From positions 6,847-70,846 of the forward strand of contig JBHHZP010000001.1 in assembly GCA_046758085.1 (NCBI GenBank): a DNA stretch of 64,000 nt, given 5' to 3'. Both the position numbers and the translations under genes were made by a program. Position 1 is the first letter of the stretch. Every line of letters begins with the position of its first letter. Below, one piece after another: positions 35,552 through 45,801 of this stretch. This DNA comes from VRUB01 sp046758085. Lineage in GTDB: Bacteria > Pseudomonadota > Gammaproteobacteria > Acidiferrobacterales > SPGG2. The notes below the pieces were generated by a model. It did not search any database. It was not told the origin of the DNA and saw nothing but the letters and a program-made list of their open reading frames with translations.

Positions 35552-36125
35552 CCTTGAGCCGCAACGCCTCGATGCCGAGCTCGCGCAGGCGCGCGTTGGC
35601 GGTATTGAGCTCCGCGAGGTTATCGTACGGTCCCAGGCGCACGCGGTAGAACTCGCCTTTTCCCTCAATCGTTACTTTCTGGATGTGCGTGACCAGGCCA
35701 TTCAATGCGAGCCTTGCCTTTAGACGGTCGGCATCCTCGAACCTGGCAAACGACGCCGCCTGCAGGACATAACGCACACTAGCGTCCGGTGCTTTTACTG
35801 GCTTTTTTTGCGGCAACGGCTCCGCCTCCGGCAGCACGGTCTCGATCTCCGGCAAGATGGTGTAGAAATCGAACTTGGGCATGCGAACTTTAGTCGGGCT
35901 TGCAGCGCTAGGAATCTTCGTGTTGCTTCGATCCGGCGGCTTGTGCGCGCGGCTGATGAGTGTGCCCAAACCACTACCGGGCGAGGTACCGCGGTAGGCA
36001 AAAACCGTGACCAGCGCGGTTAGCACGATACCGATCGTTAGACCGAGTACCAGAAACGCCCACGGCGGCAGTTTCTTGATTTTGCGGCGCCGTCTTGCCG
36101 TCTTGGCGCGTTTCTTGCGGACCAT
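35535..36125 (-). CDS. FtsN-like SPOR-domain protein
   Basis: A 196-residue bitopic membrane protein. It has a strongly basic cytoplasmic N-terminus (RKKRAKTARRRRKIKK), one transmembrane helix (about 22-46), a Pro-rich periplasmic linker and a C-terminal SPOR domain (about 115-192; YVLQAASFARFEDADRLKARL and YRVRLGPYDNLAEL) that binds denuded peptidoglycan at the septum. Position directly after argS is the usual place of ftsN in gammaproteobacteria, so FtsN is likely but not proven. Confidence 0.85.
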   Translation of the reverse strand: MVRKKRAKTARRRRKIKKLPPWAFLVLGLTIGIVLTALVTVFAYRGTSPGSGLGTLISRAHKPPDRSNTKIPSAASPTKVRMPKFDFYTILPEIETVLPEAEPLPQKKPVKAPDASVRYVLQAASFARFEDADRLKARLALNGLVTHIQKVTIEGKGEFYRVRLGPYDNLAELNTANARLRELGIEALRLKVKREG

Positions 36126-36135
36126 GCGTTTTATC

Positions 36136-37893
36136 CTACATGCTCTGCGGTGCGGATACCGCCAGCAAGCCCAGGCCGTTGGCGATCACCTGCCGTGTTG
36201 CGCCGATGAGGTTCAGCCGTGCGTCGCGCACGTCCGCGGAGTCGACCAGAAACGTATGCGCGTTATAATAAGTATGGAAGTCATTCGCCAGCTCGCGAAG
36301 GTAATGACACAGCTGATGCGGTTCATACATCGTTGCCGCTGCTTCAACCACTTCCGGGTAGCGCGCCAACGTCGCAAGCAGTGCCTGCTCGTGCGCCTCC
36401 ACCAGAAGCTCTACATGGGCGAGACCGTTTTCCCGGTCGTAAGCCAGGTTTTTTTCCTTTAGCTGGTGGAACACGCTACATATGCGCGCATGCGCATATT
36501 GCACGTAATAAACCGGATTGTCGGCAGACTGTGACTTAGCTAAATCGATATCAAAGTCCATGTGCTGTTCGCACTTGCGCATGACGTAGAAAAAGCGGGC
36601 AGCGTCTTTACCGACCTCGCGAACCAGTTCCCGCAGCGTGACAAACTCGCCGCTGCGGGTAGACATCTGTACCTTTTCGCCACCGCGATAAAGCGTGGCG
36701 AACTGCACCAGCAAGACATGCAGCCTCGAGGCATCGTCACCGATGGCCGTGAGCGCCGCCTTCACACGTGGCACGTAGCCGTGGTGATCAGCACCCCATA
36801 CATCGATTACCTGCTCATACCCGCGCTCGAGCTTATCCATGTGATAGGCGATATCCGATGCAAAGTAAGTGGTCTGGCCGTTCTCGCGCACGACCACGCG
36901 GTTCTTCTCGTCACCGTAATCCGTCGAGCGGAACCACAAGGCGCCACCTTGCTCGTACACATGCCCCGACCTTCGCAAGCGTTCGATGGCACGATCCACC
37001 GCGCCACTGTCCGTAAGCGAGCGTTCGGAGAACCACAGGTCGTAGACCACGCCAAACTCCTCGAGGTCCCGGTGTATATCGACTAGTATGATGCTTAGCG
37101 CCCGGTCGTAGATAACACGATACAGTTGCTCCCCGAGTAACAGCTTGGCGCGCGTAATCAGTGCGTCAATGTGGATCTCATTGTCACCTTCGGGTGCATC
37201 CGCGGGCACGTCGTGCAAGACCTGCGAGGCGCGACATAGCAACGCCGCAGCGTGCTCGCGATGGAGTTCGGCGGCGATGTCATAGACATAATCGCCTGCG
37301 TAGCCGCTCTTGGGAAAGCTGATCTCCTCACCACACAGCTCGAGGCAGCGCAACCACACGCTGGTGGCGAGGATGTCCATCTGGCGCCCGGCATCATTTA
37401 CGTAATACTCGCGGTGCACCTTGAATCCAACCGCCTCTAATAAGTCTGCCACCGTCGCGCCGTAGGCGGCGCCGCGCCCGTGACCCACGTGCAATGGCCC
37501 GGTGGGATTGGCGGAGACAAACTCGACCTGCACCGCACGCCCGCCGCCGAGATGGCTGCGACCGTAATCAACGCCGGCATCCAGGATCTCGCGCACCACG
37601 GTTTGGAGTGCGCCCTTGGTGAGGACGAAATTAATAAATCCGGGCCCAGCGATGTTTACGTGCTCGACATGCCCGGAATCGGGAAGCCGCTTCACGATCT
37701 CTTGCGCAAGCTCGCGCGGAGGCACGTGTGCCTTTGCGGCGAGCGCCAATGCCACGTTGCTGGCAAAATCGCCGTACCCCTCGTGGCGCGGGTGTTCGAC
37801 GCTGATTGTTACGCCGTGGTTCGCCACCAGCACGCCGTCGCGTTCCAATTCCGCTATGGCCTCGGTGAGCAATTTGCGCAGATGTTGTTTCAC
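36136..37893 (-). CDS. argS: Arginyl-tRNA synthetase
   Basis: A 585-residue class I synthetase. The HIGH-type signature is [11 protein letters not shown] (about residues 130-140), preceded by [16 protein letters not shown]. The KMSKS loop is degenerate, [13 protein letters not shown], as in many ArgRS. The N-terminal Add-1 domain and C-terminal DALR anticodon-binding domain are present. It starts at GTG 37893 with GAGG a few bases upstream. The SPOR gene follows after 10 bases. Confidence 0.96.
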   Translation of the reverse strand: MKQHLRKLLTEAIAELERDGVLVANHGVTISVEHPRHEGYGDFASNVALALAAKAHVPPRELAQEIVKRLPDSGHVEHVNIAGPGFINFVLTKGALQTVVREILDAGVDYGRSHLGGGRAVQVEFVSANPTGPLHVGHGRGAAYGATVADLLEAVGFKVHREYYVNDAGRQMDILATSVWLRCLELCGEEISFPKSGYAGDYVYDIAAELHREHAAALLCRASQVLHDVPADAPEGDNEIHIDALITRAKLLLGEQLYRVIYDRALSIILVDIHRDLEEFGVVYDLWFSERSLTDSGAVDRAIERLRRSGHVYEQGGALWFRSTDYGDEKNRVVVRENGQTTYFASDIAYHMDKLERGYEQVIDVWGADHHGYVPRVKAALTAIGDDASRLHVLLVQFATLYRGGEKVQMSTRSGEFVTLRELVREVGKDAARFFYVMRKCEQHMDFDIDLAKSQSADNPVYYVQYAHARICSVFHQLKEKNLAYDRENGLAHVELLVEAHEQALLATLARYPEVVEAAATMYEPHQLCHYLRELANDFHTYYNAHTFLVDSADVRDARLNLIGATRQVIANGLGLLAVSAPQSM

Positions 37894-37992
37894 CGCCTCT
37901 TCAGGTTCCAGGGTGGAGGGGATATTACAAGGGGTGCCGATTCTACAGAGCCGGTGACGTCATTCAAAGCGCGAACGCACGCATTGGGCCAT

Positions 37993-40164
37993 CTAACCTT
38001 GCGGTAAGGGAAGGTGGGCGGTACGAAGGTAGTAGCTGCTAACTGGGTCATTTACGGCTTTGCGCAAGTGCTCGAAGATCGGAATCGCTTGATCGGGTTC
38101 GTTCCGGCGCACGAGCTCGTATGCGCGTTGATACTCGGCAAGCCAGTCCATGCGTGTATAGCCATCGGCATGCATGAGCTCATAGATCTTTACCGGTTCA
38201 CTCCTTCCCCTGACCGTCGTTACGTCAATCTCGCGAATGTACTTGAACTCCTCGCGTACCTGGTCGTATGTAAACTCGCTCATAAGAATGTGCGTGCCGT
38301 AGGTCTTGTTCAGAGCCTCTATGCGCGACCCCAGGTTCACGGAGTCGCCGATTACAGTGTAATCAAACCGATTCTCCGAGCCCATGTTGCCAACGACCAT
38401 GGCGCCCGTATTAATACCGATCCCGATATCCAGGATCGGTAGTCCCTGCTCCTTCCAGGTGGCTTGCAGGTGGCGCAGCTCATCGAGCATATCCAGCGCC
38501 GTGCGGCAGGCCAGGACGGCGTGGTCGTCCCGGCGGATCGGCGCGCCGTAAACGGCCATGATGGCATCCCCGATATATTTGTCCAGCAGGCCATCATGCT
38601 TGAAGACTTTTTCGGTCATTTGCGTAAGGTAGACATTCAGCAATCGAACCAGCTCCTCGGGCGCCAATGACTGGGCGACCGAAGTGAACCTGCGAATATC
38701 GGAAAACAACACTGTGAGCACGCGCTTCTCACCACCGAGTCTGAGCCGTTCGACATTGTCGATGATGTCATCGACCACCGCTGGTGGCACGTAGTGCTGG
38801 AAGGCCGACTTGATCTGCCGTTTGCCTGTCTCTGCACTCAGATACTTGGCGATGGTCGAGGTCACGAACAGGGCGAGGACCAGAACAGAAGGATAAACGA
38901 GATTCAACCAGACGAGCTGCACATGGAACACAACGACGGCGATGCCTAAATATGCTGCCAACAGCGCCACTGTAAGACCAGCCCCGCTCCACATGCCCAT
39001 ACGCGGCATCGCATAGGCCAGCAACCCGCCCAGCAAGACAATAACGAGTGCATCGACGGCCAGCATCCACCCTGGTCGATTGACAAAATCACTGTCGAGA
39101 ATGTTTTGCATGGTGCTTGCGCGGATCTCGACCCCAGGGAAGATGGGACCGTAAGGGGTTACACGGATATCGCCAATGCCCTCGGCGGTGGCCCCGATCA
39201 ACACGATCTTGCCCTTAATCTTTTCGGCGGGGACGTTGCCGTTCATCAAATCGGCGATCGAGATCGTGGGGATAGTTTGCTCCGGGCCGTAGTAGTGGAT
39301 CAGCGCGCGACCGGACTCGTCGGTGTTGATGAGCCGATTGCCGATCTGCAGGGCAGTGATTCCATAATCGGTGGCATGTAGAAGGATGTCCTCCGCGCCG
39401 AGATAGGCGCGCACGGCTTGCACATCGGCCGATGGGAAAAACATGTCTTTGTAGCGAATGACCAGCGGCGCCCAGCGCAGAGTGCCGTCCGGATCCGGAA
39501 TGCTGTTGATATGGCCAGTATATTGGGCGCTGGATCGTATTTGCGGCAGATTGGCCATAAGGCCGGCAGGCTCGACCATCGGAAAGTCTAGGCCGGTGTC
39601 GCCACTCACCTGGAAGGCCCGAACTGCCTGGTCTTTGACATGCGCGAAGGCCTCGTCCGACTCTCCCGGCGGACGCTGGCGCGCCTCTTCTTCCGACATC
39701 AGGAAAACCATGCTGAGAACGACCTTGCCGCTGACGGCGATAGCGCGTCCGAGCGCGGCGTCTGCCGCCAACGCCTGCTTCAAGGAGGCAAAGGGGCTGT
39801 TTTTGCCGCTGACGTGTCGCTCCGACTCCAGTTTTTCGATCTGACGCAACAGCGCCTCGTTTTCCGACTCCGGGAAGAAGGCATCCAAGGCGATGACGCG
39901 CGCAGCGAGCGCATCGAGCTTGCCGATGAGATCGGCCAGTACCACCCGGCTCCACGGCCAGCGCCCCAGCGTGGCGAGACTCTGCTCATCGATGGCGGCG
40001 ATGACGACATCCCCGGAGGGAATACGCGTACCTTGGGCTACCAGGCGCATGTCATAGGTCTTGAGCTCCAAGGTATCGAGCAACTGGTTGCCCCGCAGAT
40101 ACATTAGGAGGATGATCAGGCTAATACCTCCCAGGACAAAACCGATTTGTCGGGTAGAGAGCAT
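37993..40164 (-). CDS. CHASE2-domain adenylate cyclase
   Basis: A 723-residue class III nucleotide cyclase. One N-terminal transmembrane helix precedes an extracytoplasmic CHASE2 sensor (about 30-340), followed by three more helices (about 345-430) and a cytosolic catalytic domain (about 470-650). Metal-binding aspartates lie in VLFSDIRRFT and DKYIGDAIMAVYGAP. The purine-selecting positions are Lys in DKYIGD and Thr in YTVIGDSVNLGSRIE, which also holds the transition-state Asn/Arg. This set fits adenylate cyclase better than guanylate. The ligand is unknown. Confidence 0.92.
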   Translation of the reverse strand: MLSTRQIGFVLGGISLIILLMYLRGNQLLDTLELKTYDMRLVAQGTRIPSGDVVIAAIDEQSLATLGRWPWSRVVLADLIGKLDALAARVIALDAFFPESENEALLRQIEKLESERHVSGKNSPFASLKQALAADAALGRAIAVSGKVVLSMVFLMSEEEARQRPPGESDEAFAHVKDQAVRAFQVSGDTGLDFPMVEPAGLMANLPQIRSSAQYTGHINSIPDPDGTLRWAPLVIRYKDMFFPSADVQAVRAYLGAEDILLHATDYGITALQIGNRLINTDESGRALIHYYGPEQTIPTISIADLMNGNVPAEKIKGKIVLIGATAEGIGDIRVTPYGPIFPGVEIRASTMQNILDSDFVNRPGWMLAVDALVIVLLGGLLAYAMPRMGMWSGAGLTVALLAAYLGIAVVVFHVQLVWLNLVYPSVLVLALFVTSTIAKYLSAETGKRQIKSAFQHYVPPAVVDDIIDNVERLRLGGEKRVLTVLFSDIRRFTSVAQSLAPEELVRLLNVYLTQMTEKVFKHDGLLDKYIGDAIMAVYGAPIRRDDHAVLACRTALDMLDELRHLQATWKEQGLPILDIGIGINTGAMVVGNMGSENRFDYTVIGDSVNLGSRIEALNKTYGTHILMSEFTYDQVREEFKYIREIDVTTVRGRSEPVKIYELMHADGYTRMDWLAEYQRAYELVRRNEPDQAIPIFEHLRKAVNDPVSSYYLRTAHLPLPQG

Positions 40165-40229
40165 GAATCGCTAGATGCGGTCGCAGGCAGCTCGCCTCAC
40201 ATCGCTGCCATAGGGCGTGGGGGCATTGT

Positions 40230-40854
40230 ATGAGATCGGACTCTGTACCTGTTAGCCTTAAGTATAAGTGCAAACGCGCGCGTGCTGCATTTTCGCGTGC
40301 CCCGGTCGTCCTCGTGGCGCCGCTTGTGTCTCACGGCATCGCGACCACCGCGGCCGACACTGCTGAGTTCAAACTCTCTAAAACGATTCCCGCCGGGAGC
40401 GGGGACGAGACGCGATTTTCGCAGGTCACGGGCATGTTCGTCGATGCCGAAGTACGATCCGTTTGACGGATAGCAAATCCGGAAAGCTCGTCAATCTCGG
40501 CCCCTCCGCAGTCAGTGCGACCCCCGTCGTCGGCAAGGACGCGCCGTTTCGATCTACCCAGCTCGGCGGGCTCGCGCCTATGGGCGATTCCGCCATCGTC
40601 GTCGCCAGCTCCGGCGATAGCGCGCTGGCGGTGATCGACAAGGCCGGTAAGCTGCAATACACCTTAGGGGAGAGCGGCAGCGCGGGTGGTCAGCTCAGCT
40701 CCCCGCGCGCAGCTCGCGCTCGGTCTCGTTTATGTCGAACTGGGTAATAAGCAACGGGGAATGAAGTGCGTTGCAATCCTTTACCCGGACCCATCCATCG
40801 CACCCGCTCGCTGCTGACGCCCGCGAGGTGATCCAGCAACTTCAGGCGAGTTAG
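40230..40854 (+). pseudogene. Decayed NHL-repeat / TPR gene
   Basis: Pieces of one gene in several frames. ETRFSQVTGMFVDAE (frame of 40230) continues, after a one-base loss near 40451, as TIRLTDSKSGKLVNLG and later LGESGSAGGQLSSPR, which are NHL-type propeller repeats. A further shift near 40707 gives QLALGLVYVELGNKQRGMK, a TPR-like helix pair, and EVIQQLQAS then a stop at 40852-40854. The fragments are too short to be a whole gene, so an internal deletion is also likely. It starts 66 bases from the divergent cyclase. Confidence 0.7.
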
Positions 40855-40906
40855 CCTGGTATCGACTCATCCATCGAGGCAGTTACACCGGATATTTCAG
40901 TGCGAA

Positions 40907-41214
40907 TTCACCGCAGAGACCGCAAAGATCGCAGAGAAAAAACAACTAGACCATTGCTGTTGATGGCAGAGCCAGGGACAAACTGTTATACCGTACCCGC
41001 CTCGACGGCAAGAGCAAAGCTGTTTGAAATCAGGCCTCCGCGTTCTCGCGATCGCTTGTTCCCGACGCGATCTACCTCGGCAACCGCTCCCTGCGTTGCT
41101 CTACCTCCTACATCCCTGTAGTCCTCCTCGACCGCTGTTCCCGACGCGGTCCTACCTCCTCCGTCCCTGGAGTCGTCCGTCCCTGGGGTCGTGCGCTTCG
41201 CGCTCTGCGGTGAA
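40907..41214. repeat. 308-bp element with 12-bp perfect inverted ends
   Basis: TTCACCGCAGAG at 40907-40918 and CTCTGCGGTGAA at 41203-41214 are exact reverse complements. Inside, TGTTCCCGACGCG is repeated at 41057-41069 and 41136-41148. Each copy is followed by a small hairpin of the form CTAC-ATCCCT-GTAG or CTCC-GTCCCT-GGAG, with paired base changes that keep the stem. No protein is supported. Confidence 0.7.
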
Positions 41215-41268
41215 ATAGTCGGGTTATTCACCCGGTGTTAGCATAATTGTGCCGCGCTCGCGGCTGCG

Positions 41269-41943
41269 TCACTCTGGTGCGTTGAACTCAGGGAACGGCG
41301 CGGGCGCCGGCGATTTAGTTATCGCTTCAAGCTCCCGGATCGTCGCGCGCCTCATCGGTTTTCCGTCCACCGGGCTCAACGGCGGCTCGCGCGCGCTTTG
41401 CGGCTCGAAGACGTACACTTCAACGGCAATTGAATCGGCGTTGAAGTGGTAGACCGGACGCGTATCATAGCGTTCACCTCCGTACCGTATACGCCTATCG
41501 GTCTCTTCATACGGAATGTTGTGATCTTGCAACCAAAGGCCGATCTCCTCGGGTGTGTCGGCGCAGACGTGCAGCTGAACAACGGACTCGGCGGTGACGA
41601 CGCCGCTTAGCACGGACCCGACCAAGCGGGGGTCGAACGCGGCGAAAAACCGCATGGCCTCGATGGCCACCATGCGCAACTCGGCCAGTGTGCCCGAGAG
41701 TCGTTCAGCGTGGAACAACTGCAGGTACTCATGCAGGGCTGATTCCACCTCCTGGTTGGCCGGCAAATTCTTGCCGTCAGGTAGATTCAAGCGATTGGCA
41801 GCCTTTCTTTTTGCAGTCTGAAAATCGCGCACGCCCTCTTCGCACATAATGCGAGCTGCCTCGGCGCTGATGCGCTGACGAACTTGTGCCTCCGCGCGCG
41901 CGCCGGTCTTGCTCGCGCGCGCCAACGTGGTCTTGCTCGGCAT
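41269..41943 (-). CDS. Conserved hypothetical protein coupled to ponA
   Basis: A 224-residue cytosolic protein. I recognise the general family (N-terminal AQVRQRISAEAARIMCEEGVRDFQTAKRKAA, central FDPRLVGSVLSG, C-terminal LSPVDGKPMRRA) from other proteobacteria, but no function is attached. The middle segment GSVLSGVV...VQLHVCADTPEEI looks like a nucleotidyltransferase-type core with acidic positions; that is a weak inference. Its ATG overlaps the ponA stop (TGATG), so it is translated with PBP1A. Confidence 0.8.
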   Translation of the reverse strand: MPSKTTLARASKTGARAEAQVRQRISAEAARIMCEEGVRDFQTAKRKAANRLNLPDGKNLPANQEVESALHEYLQLFHAERLSGTLAELRMVAIEAMRFFAAFDPRLVGSVLSGVVTAESVVQLHVCADTPEEIGLWLQDHNIPYEETDRRIRYGGERYDTRPVYHFNADSIAVEVYVFEPQSAREPPLSPVDGKPMRRATIRELEAITKSPAPAPFPEFNAPE

Positions 41944-44540
41944 CAGAATAGTCCCTTGGGGATCTCTTCGTTTACCGGTGGCGGCGCCGGTGTAATTTCC
42001 GCACCGTCTTCATCAGCCATGAAGGTAACAGGCTCCGTACCCTCGATGAAGTACTCCACGATCGCGCCGGGATCCTCGGGGTCGCGAGGTTCGCCGGTCT
42101 CACGGTCAACGCTCAGCGCGACGATGCCTGACGGCACCGTTAAGGTCCTCTCTGGCATACCTTTTAGTGCGGTCGTCATGTAATCAATCCAGATCGGCAA
42201 AGCGGCGCGCGCGCCGGCCTCGCCGGGACCCAATGACGCGGGTTGGTCAAAGCCAATCCAGGCCGTCGTGACGATATCCTGCGTAAACCCGGAAAACCAC
42301 GCGTCGCGGAACTCATTGGTGGTGCCCGTCTTGCCGGCAAGGTCGGCACGGCCAAGCGCCAGTGCCCGCCGGCCCGTGCCGCGCGCGATAACATCTTTCA
42401 TGACGGTTGTCATAATAAAGGCGTTTTCCTTGCTGATAACGCGTGGCGCATAACGAGGCTTGTACGTCTGTGCATCGCTTGTGGTCGTACCCTCGCCGAG
42501 TTCGGCAAGCAGCGAATTGACAGCATCCGGAGTTCGCCGGTCTGTCGTATCCGTCTGCTTGTCTTCTACGGCATCGTCGGATTCGGGACACTCGGCGCAG
42601 ATGACCAGCGGGTTGGCCTGCAGCAGAATGTTGCCGTCGGCATCGTCGATGCGCGTTATGAAGTAGGGTTCGACCTTGTAGCCACCGTTGGCGAACACAG
42701 CAAATGCGGTAGCCATCTGTAACGGTGTGGCCGAGGCGTTGCCGAGTGCCAATGACAGATTATGGGGCAGATCGGCCGGGTCAAAGCCGAATCGTTGTAG
42801 ATACTCGGCGGCATAGGTGGGCCCAATCGCCCGCAACAGACGCACCGACACGAGGTTCAATGACAGCGTCAGAGCCTTGCGCAACGGAGTTGGCCCGAAG
42901 ATCCGGCCGCTGTAATTCTCAGGGCGCCAGGTATCCTCCAGTCCCTCGGGATCCGCGATTACAATCGGCGCACCACTGACCGCAGTGGCGGTCGTGAAGC
43001 CCTTTTCCAGCGCGGCCGAGTAGATAAAGGGCTTCAAGTTGGATCCGGGTTGGCGTTCGGCCTGTGTGACCCGATTGAACTTGCTCTGGTCAAAATCAAA
43101 ACCGCCAGTCAGCGCCAGGATGGCGCCATCACTGGGTCGCAATGACACCAGAGCACCCGCCACTCGCGGCACCTGGGTCAGCGCCCAGTAGCCTGCCTCT
43201 TCTTCTTCGGTTTTCTCACCCTGCGCCTGCTCCTTACCTCCCTCCGGTTCGACATACTCCAGATAGATGATATCTCCCGGTGCCAGGATATTTGCAGCCT
43301 TCTTAGGGGCCGGCCCACGCGCCCCCTCGTCGATGTATTTGCGCGCCCACGACAAGCCGTTCCAGCCGACTTCCACTACATAACCGTCCTGGGTGTACAC
43401 TGTTGCCGTCTGCTCATCGAGCGCCAAGACGATCCCCACCAGCAAATCGCCAATCGAGCGGTACTGCCTCAACACGTCGTCAAGGTAATCCTGATCGAGG
43501 TCAGCTTCGGTGATGTCGACATGGGCCGTTGGGCCATAGTAGCCATGTCGTTGCTCGTAGGCGCGCAAGCCCTTGCGCAACGCGCGGTTGGCCGCTTGCT
43601 GATAGTCTGCGCGAATAGTGGTGTAGATGTGAAAACCACCACCGTAGCTTTCCTCAGCGTACTTATCGACCATGTATTGGCGCACCATCTCCGCCACGTA
43701 CGGCGCCTCGACGTCGTAGCGCAAGGCATGTTTGCTGGCCGTCAGCGGCGCTGACACCGCCTCGTTAAAATTGGCCTGATCGACGAATCCAAGCGTCTGC
43801 ATTCGCTGCAGGACGTAATTGCGCCGTGCAATCGCACGTTCGGGGTTGCTTATCGGATTATTCCGGGAGGGAGCCTTGGGCAAGCCCGCCAGCATGGCGG
43901 TTTCTGGCAGCGTCAGTGCGTCGGGCCGTTTACCATAATAGACTTGGGCGGCCGCGCCGAACCCGTAGGCACGGTTGCCGAGAAAGATCTTATTTAGATA
44001 GAGCTCCAGGATCTCATTCTTGGTAAGTTGCCGCTCGATCTTGAAGGCGAGCAGGATCTCCTTGATCTTACGCGTATAGGTTTTCTCGGGACTCAAGAAA
44101 AAGTTCCGCGCCACCTGCATGGTAATTGTGCTCGCCCCCTGGCTGTGGGTACCGCTGCGAAGGTTGGCCCACAATGCGCGTGCAATCCCCAAAATATCGA
44201 TGCCGTAATGGTTATAAAAATCGTCATCCTCGGCTGCAAGAATCGCCTTGATCAGCAGATCCGGAACGTCGTCAGCGTCCAACAGTATGCGCTTCTCTTC
44301 GCCGAACTCGGCGAGCAGTTTGCCCTCGGCCGAATATACGCGCATGGGTACTTTGAGCCGCTCTTCGGAAAGCGACAGCACCGAGGGCAGCTTAGGTGTG
44401 AGCAGCGTCACGGCCACGGCGAGCACCAGTGCCCCGGTGACGAAAAGACCGAGGAGTGCGACCAGCAGAGCTCGCCCTAGCCTACGACGTGGGCCACGCC
44501 GCGCCCTGGGTGTGGGACCGGAGTCGTTATTGGCTTCCAT
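41943..44540 (-). CDS. mrcA: Penicillin-binding protein 1A
   Basis: A bifunctional class A PBP of about 865 residues that polymerises and cross-links peptidoglycan. It has a basic cytoplasmic tail and one transmembrane helix. The GT51 domain carries the catalytic Glu in AAEDDDFYNHYGID and the QGASTITMQVARN motif. An OB-like insert follows, then the transpeptidase with SNLK (RQPGSNLKPF), SLN and KTGTT (LAGKTGTTNEFRD). ATG 44540 and ATG 44555 are both possible starts, neither with a clear ribosome site. The divergent arrangement with pilM is the classic ponA-pilMNOPQ locus. Confidence 0.95.
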   Translation of the reverse strand: MEANNDSGPTPRARRGPRRRLGRALLVALLGLFVTGALVLAVAVTLLTPKLPSVLSLSEERLKVPMRVYSAEGKLLAEFGEEKRILLDADDVPDLLIKAILAAEDDDFYNHYGIDILGIARALWANLRSGTHSQGASTITMQVARNFFLSPEKTYTRKIKEILLAFKIERQLTKNEILELYLNKIFLGNRAYGFGAAAQVYYGKRPDALTLPETAMLAGLPKAPSRNNPISNPERAIARRNYVLQRMQTLGFVDQANFNEAVSAPLTASKHALRYDVEAPYVAEMVRQYMVDKYAEESYGGGFHIYTTIRADYQQAANRALRKGLRAYEQRHGYYGPTAHVDITEADLDQDYLDDVLRQYRSIGDLLVGIVLALDEQTATVYTQDGYVVEVGWNGLSWARKYIDEGARGPAPKKAANILAPGDIIYLEYVEPEGGKEQAQGEKTEEEEAGYWALTQVPRVAGALVSLRPSDGAILALTGGFDFDQSKFNRVTQAERQPGSNLKPFIYSAALEKGFTTATAVSGAPIVIADPEGLEDTWRPENYSGRIFGPTPLRKALTLSLNLVSVRLLRAIGPTYAAEYLQRFGFDPADLPHNLSLALGNASATPLQMATAFAVFANGGYKVEPYFITRIDDADGNILLQANPLVICAECPESDDAVEDKQTDTTDRRTPDAVNSLLAELGEGTTTSDAQTYKPRYAPRVISKENAFIMTTVMKDVIARGTGRRALALGRADLAGKTGTTNEFRDAWFSGFTQDIVTTAWIGFDQPASLGPGEAGARAALPIWIDYMTTALKGMPERTLTVPSGIVALSVDRETGEPRDPEDPGAIVEYFIEGTEPVTFMADEDGAEITPAPPPVNEEIPKGLF

Positions 44541-44730
44541 GGACAGGTAGATCATGACCGGAGCTGGACGGCAGGCGTCCGGAGCCGGCAAAGTATAAAG
44601 CCAAATCGGCGGCCGCCAAAGGCGTATTTGTCACTTCCATTCGCAATGGTCTATATTTGGGTGTAGTACTTCACCCTTATTTGTACCTATATCATATAAA
44701 CAACTGATTTAAAAGGTAAAACGGTAGTTC

Positions 44731-45801
44731 ATGTTAGAAAAACTGTTCAGCAAAAGCAAGCAATCTATGATTGGCATAGACGTCAGTTCATCGGCCTGCA
44801 AGGTGCTGGAGTTGAGCAAGGCCGATGACCACATCCGTGTCGAGCGCTATGCCGTAGAGCCGCTGCCCCAGAACTCGGTGGTGGAGCACGCGATCACCGA
44901 GGTGGAGCAGGTGGCGCAGGCCGTCGAGCGCGCGGTGAAACGCTCGGGCACGCGCTGCAAGCATGCAGCGGTAGCCGTTGCGGGTGCACACGTGATCACC
45001 AAGACTATCAAGATGCCGGCGAATCTTTCGGACGCTGAGTTGCAAACCCAGATCGAAATGGAAGCGGACCACTACATCCCCTATCCGCTTGACGAGGTGA
45101 ACATGGACTACCAGGTCCTGGGCGCCTCCGAGGAAAATGCGGACGAAATGGAGGTGTTGATGGCAGCTTGCCGCAAGGAGATTGTCGATGACTATGTAGC
45201 CGTCATCCAGGGACCTGGGCTGACACCGGCGGTGGTGGACATCGAGACCTATGCGATGGAGAACGCGTACTCGCTCATTGCCGAGCATATGCCCGGTGGC
45301 GGCATGGAGAAAACCGTCGCCATCTTGGATATCGGGGCCACGACGACCAATATTAATGTCATCCATAACAACCACTCCGTTTACAGCCGGGATCACACCT
45401 TTGGGGGACGCCAGCTCACCGAGGAGATTCAGCGACGTTACGGTCTGTCCTATGAAGAAGCTGGTCTGGCGAAGAAACAAGGCGGGTTGCCGGACAACTA
45501 CCAGACAGACGTGCTGCGACCGTTCATGGAAGCGATGTGCCAGGAAACCATGCGCGCGCTGCAGTTCTTCTACTCATCGAGCCCGTTTAACAGTGTTGAC
45601 CAGCTGCTGCTCGCAGGTGGTTGTGCCCAGATTCCGGGAATCGATGAGATGGTGGCGGCGCGCATCGGCGTGCCGGCGATGGTGGCGAATCCGTTCGCAA
45701 GCATGTCTTTGGCCTCACGCATCAAACCACAGATGCTGGCGAGCGACGCACCTTCGCTGATGATCAGCTGCGGACTTGCGGTGCGAAGCTTCGATCAATG
45801 A
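44731..45801 (+). CDS. pilM: Type IV pilus assembly protein PilM
   Basis: A 356-residue actin-like cytosolic ATPase-fold protein that binds the N-terminal tail of PilN and links the pilus alignment complex to the motor side. Motifs: MIGIDVSSSACKVLEL (phosphate 1), AILDIGATTTNINV (phosphate 2) and LLLAGGCAQIPGID (adenosine). The spacer before it contains an A/T-rich region that may be its promoter. It overlaps pilN by ATGA. Confidence 0.95.
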   Translation: MLEKLFSKSKQSMIGIDVSSSACKVLELSKADDHIRVERYAVEPLPQNSVVEHAITEVEQVAQAVERAVKRSGTRCKHAAVAVAGAHVITKTIKMPANLSDAELQTQIEMEADHYIPYPLDEVNMDYQVLGASEENADEMEVLMAACRKEIVDDYVAVIQGPGLTPAVVDIETYAMENAYSLIAEHMPGGGMEKTVAILDIGATTTNINVIHNNHSVYSRDHTFGGRQLTEEIQRRYGLSYEEAGLAKKQGGLPDNYQTDVLRPFMEAMCQETMRALQFFYSSSPFNSVDQLLLAGGCAQIPGIDEMVAARIGVPAMVANPFASMSLASRIKPQMLASDAPSLMISCGLAVRSFDQ

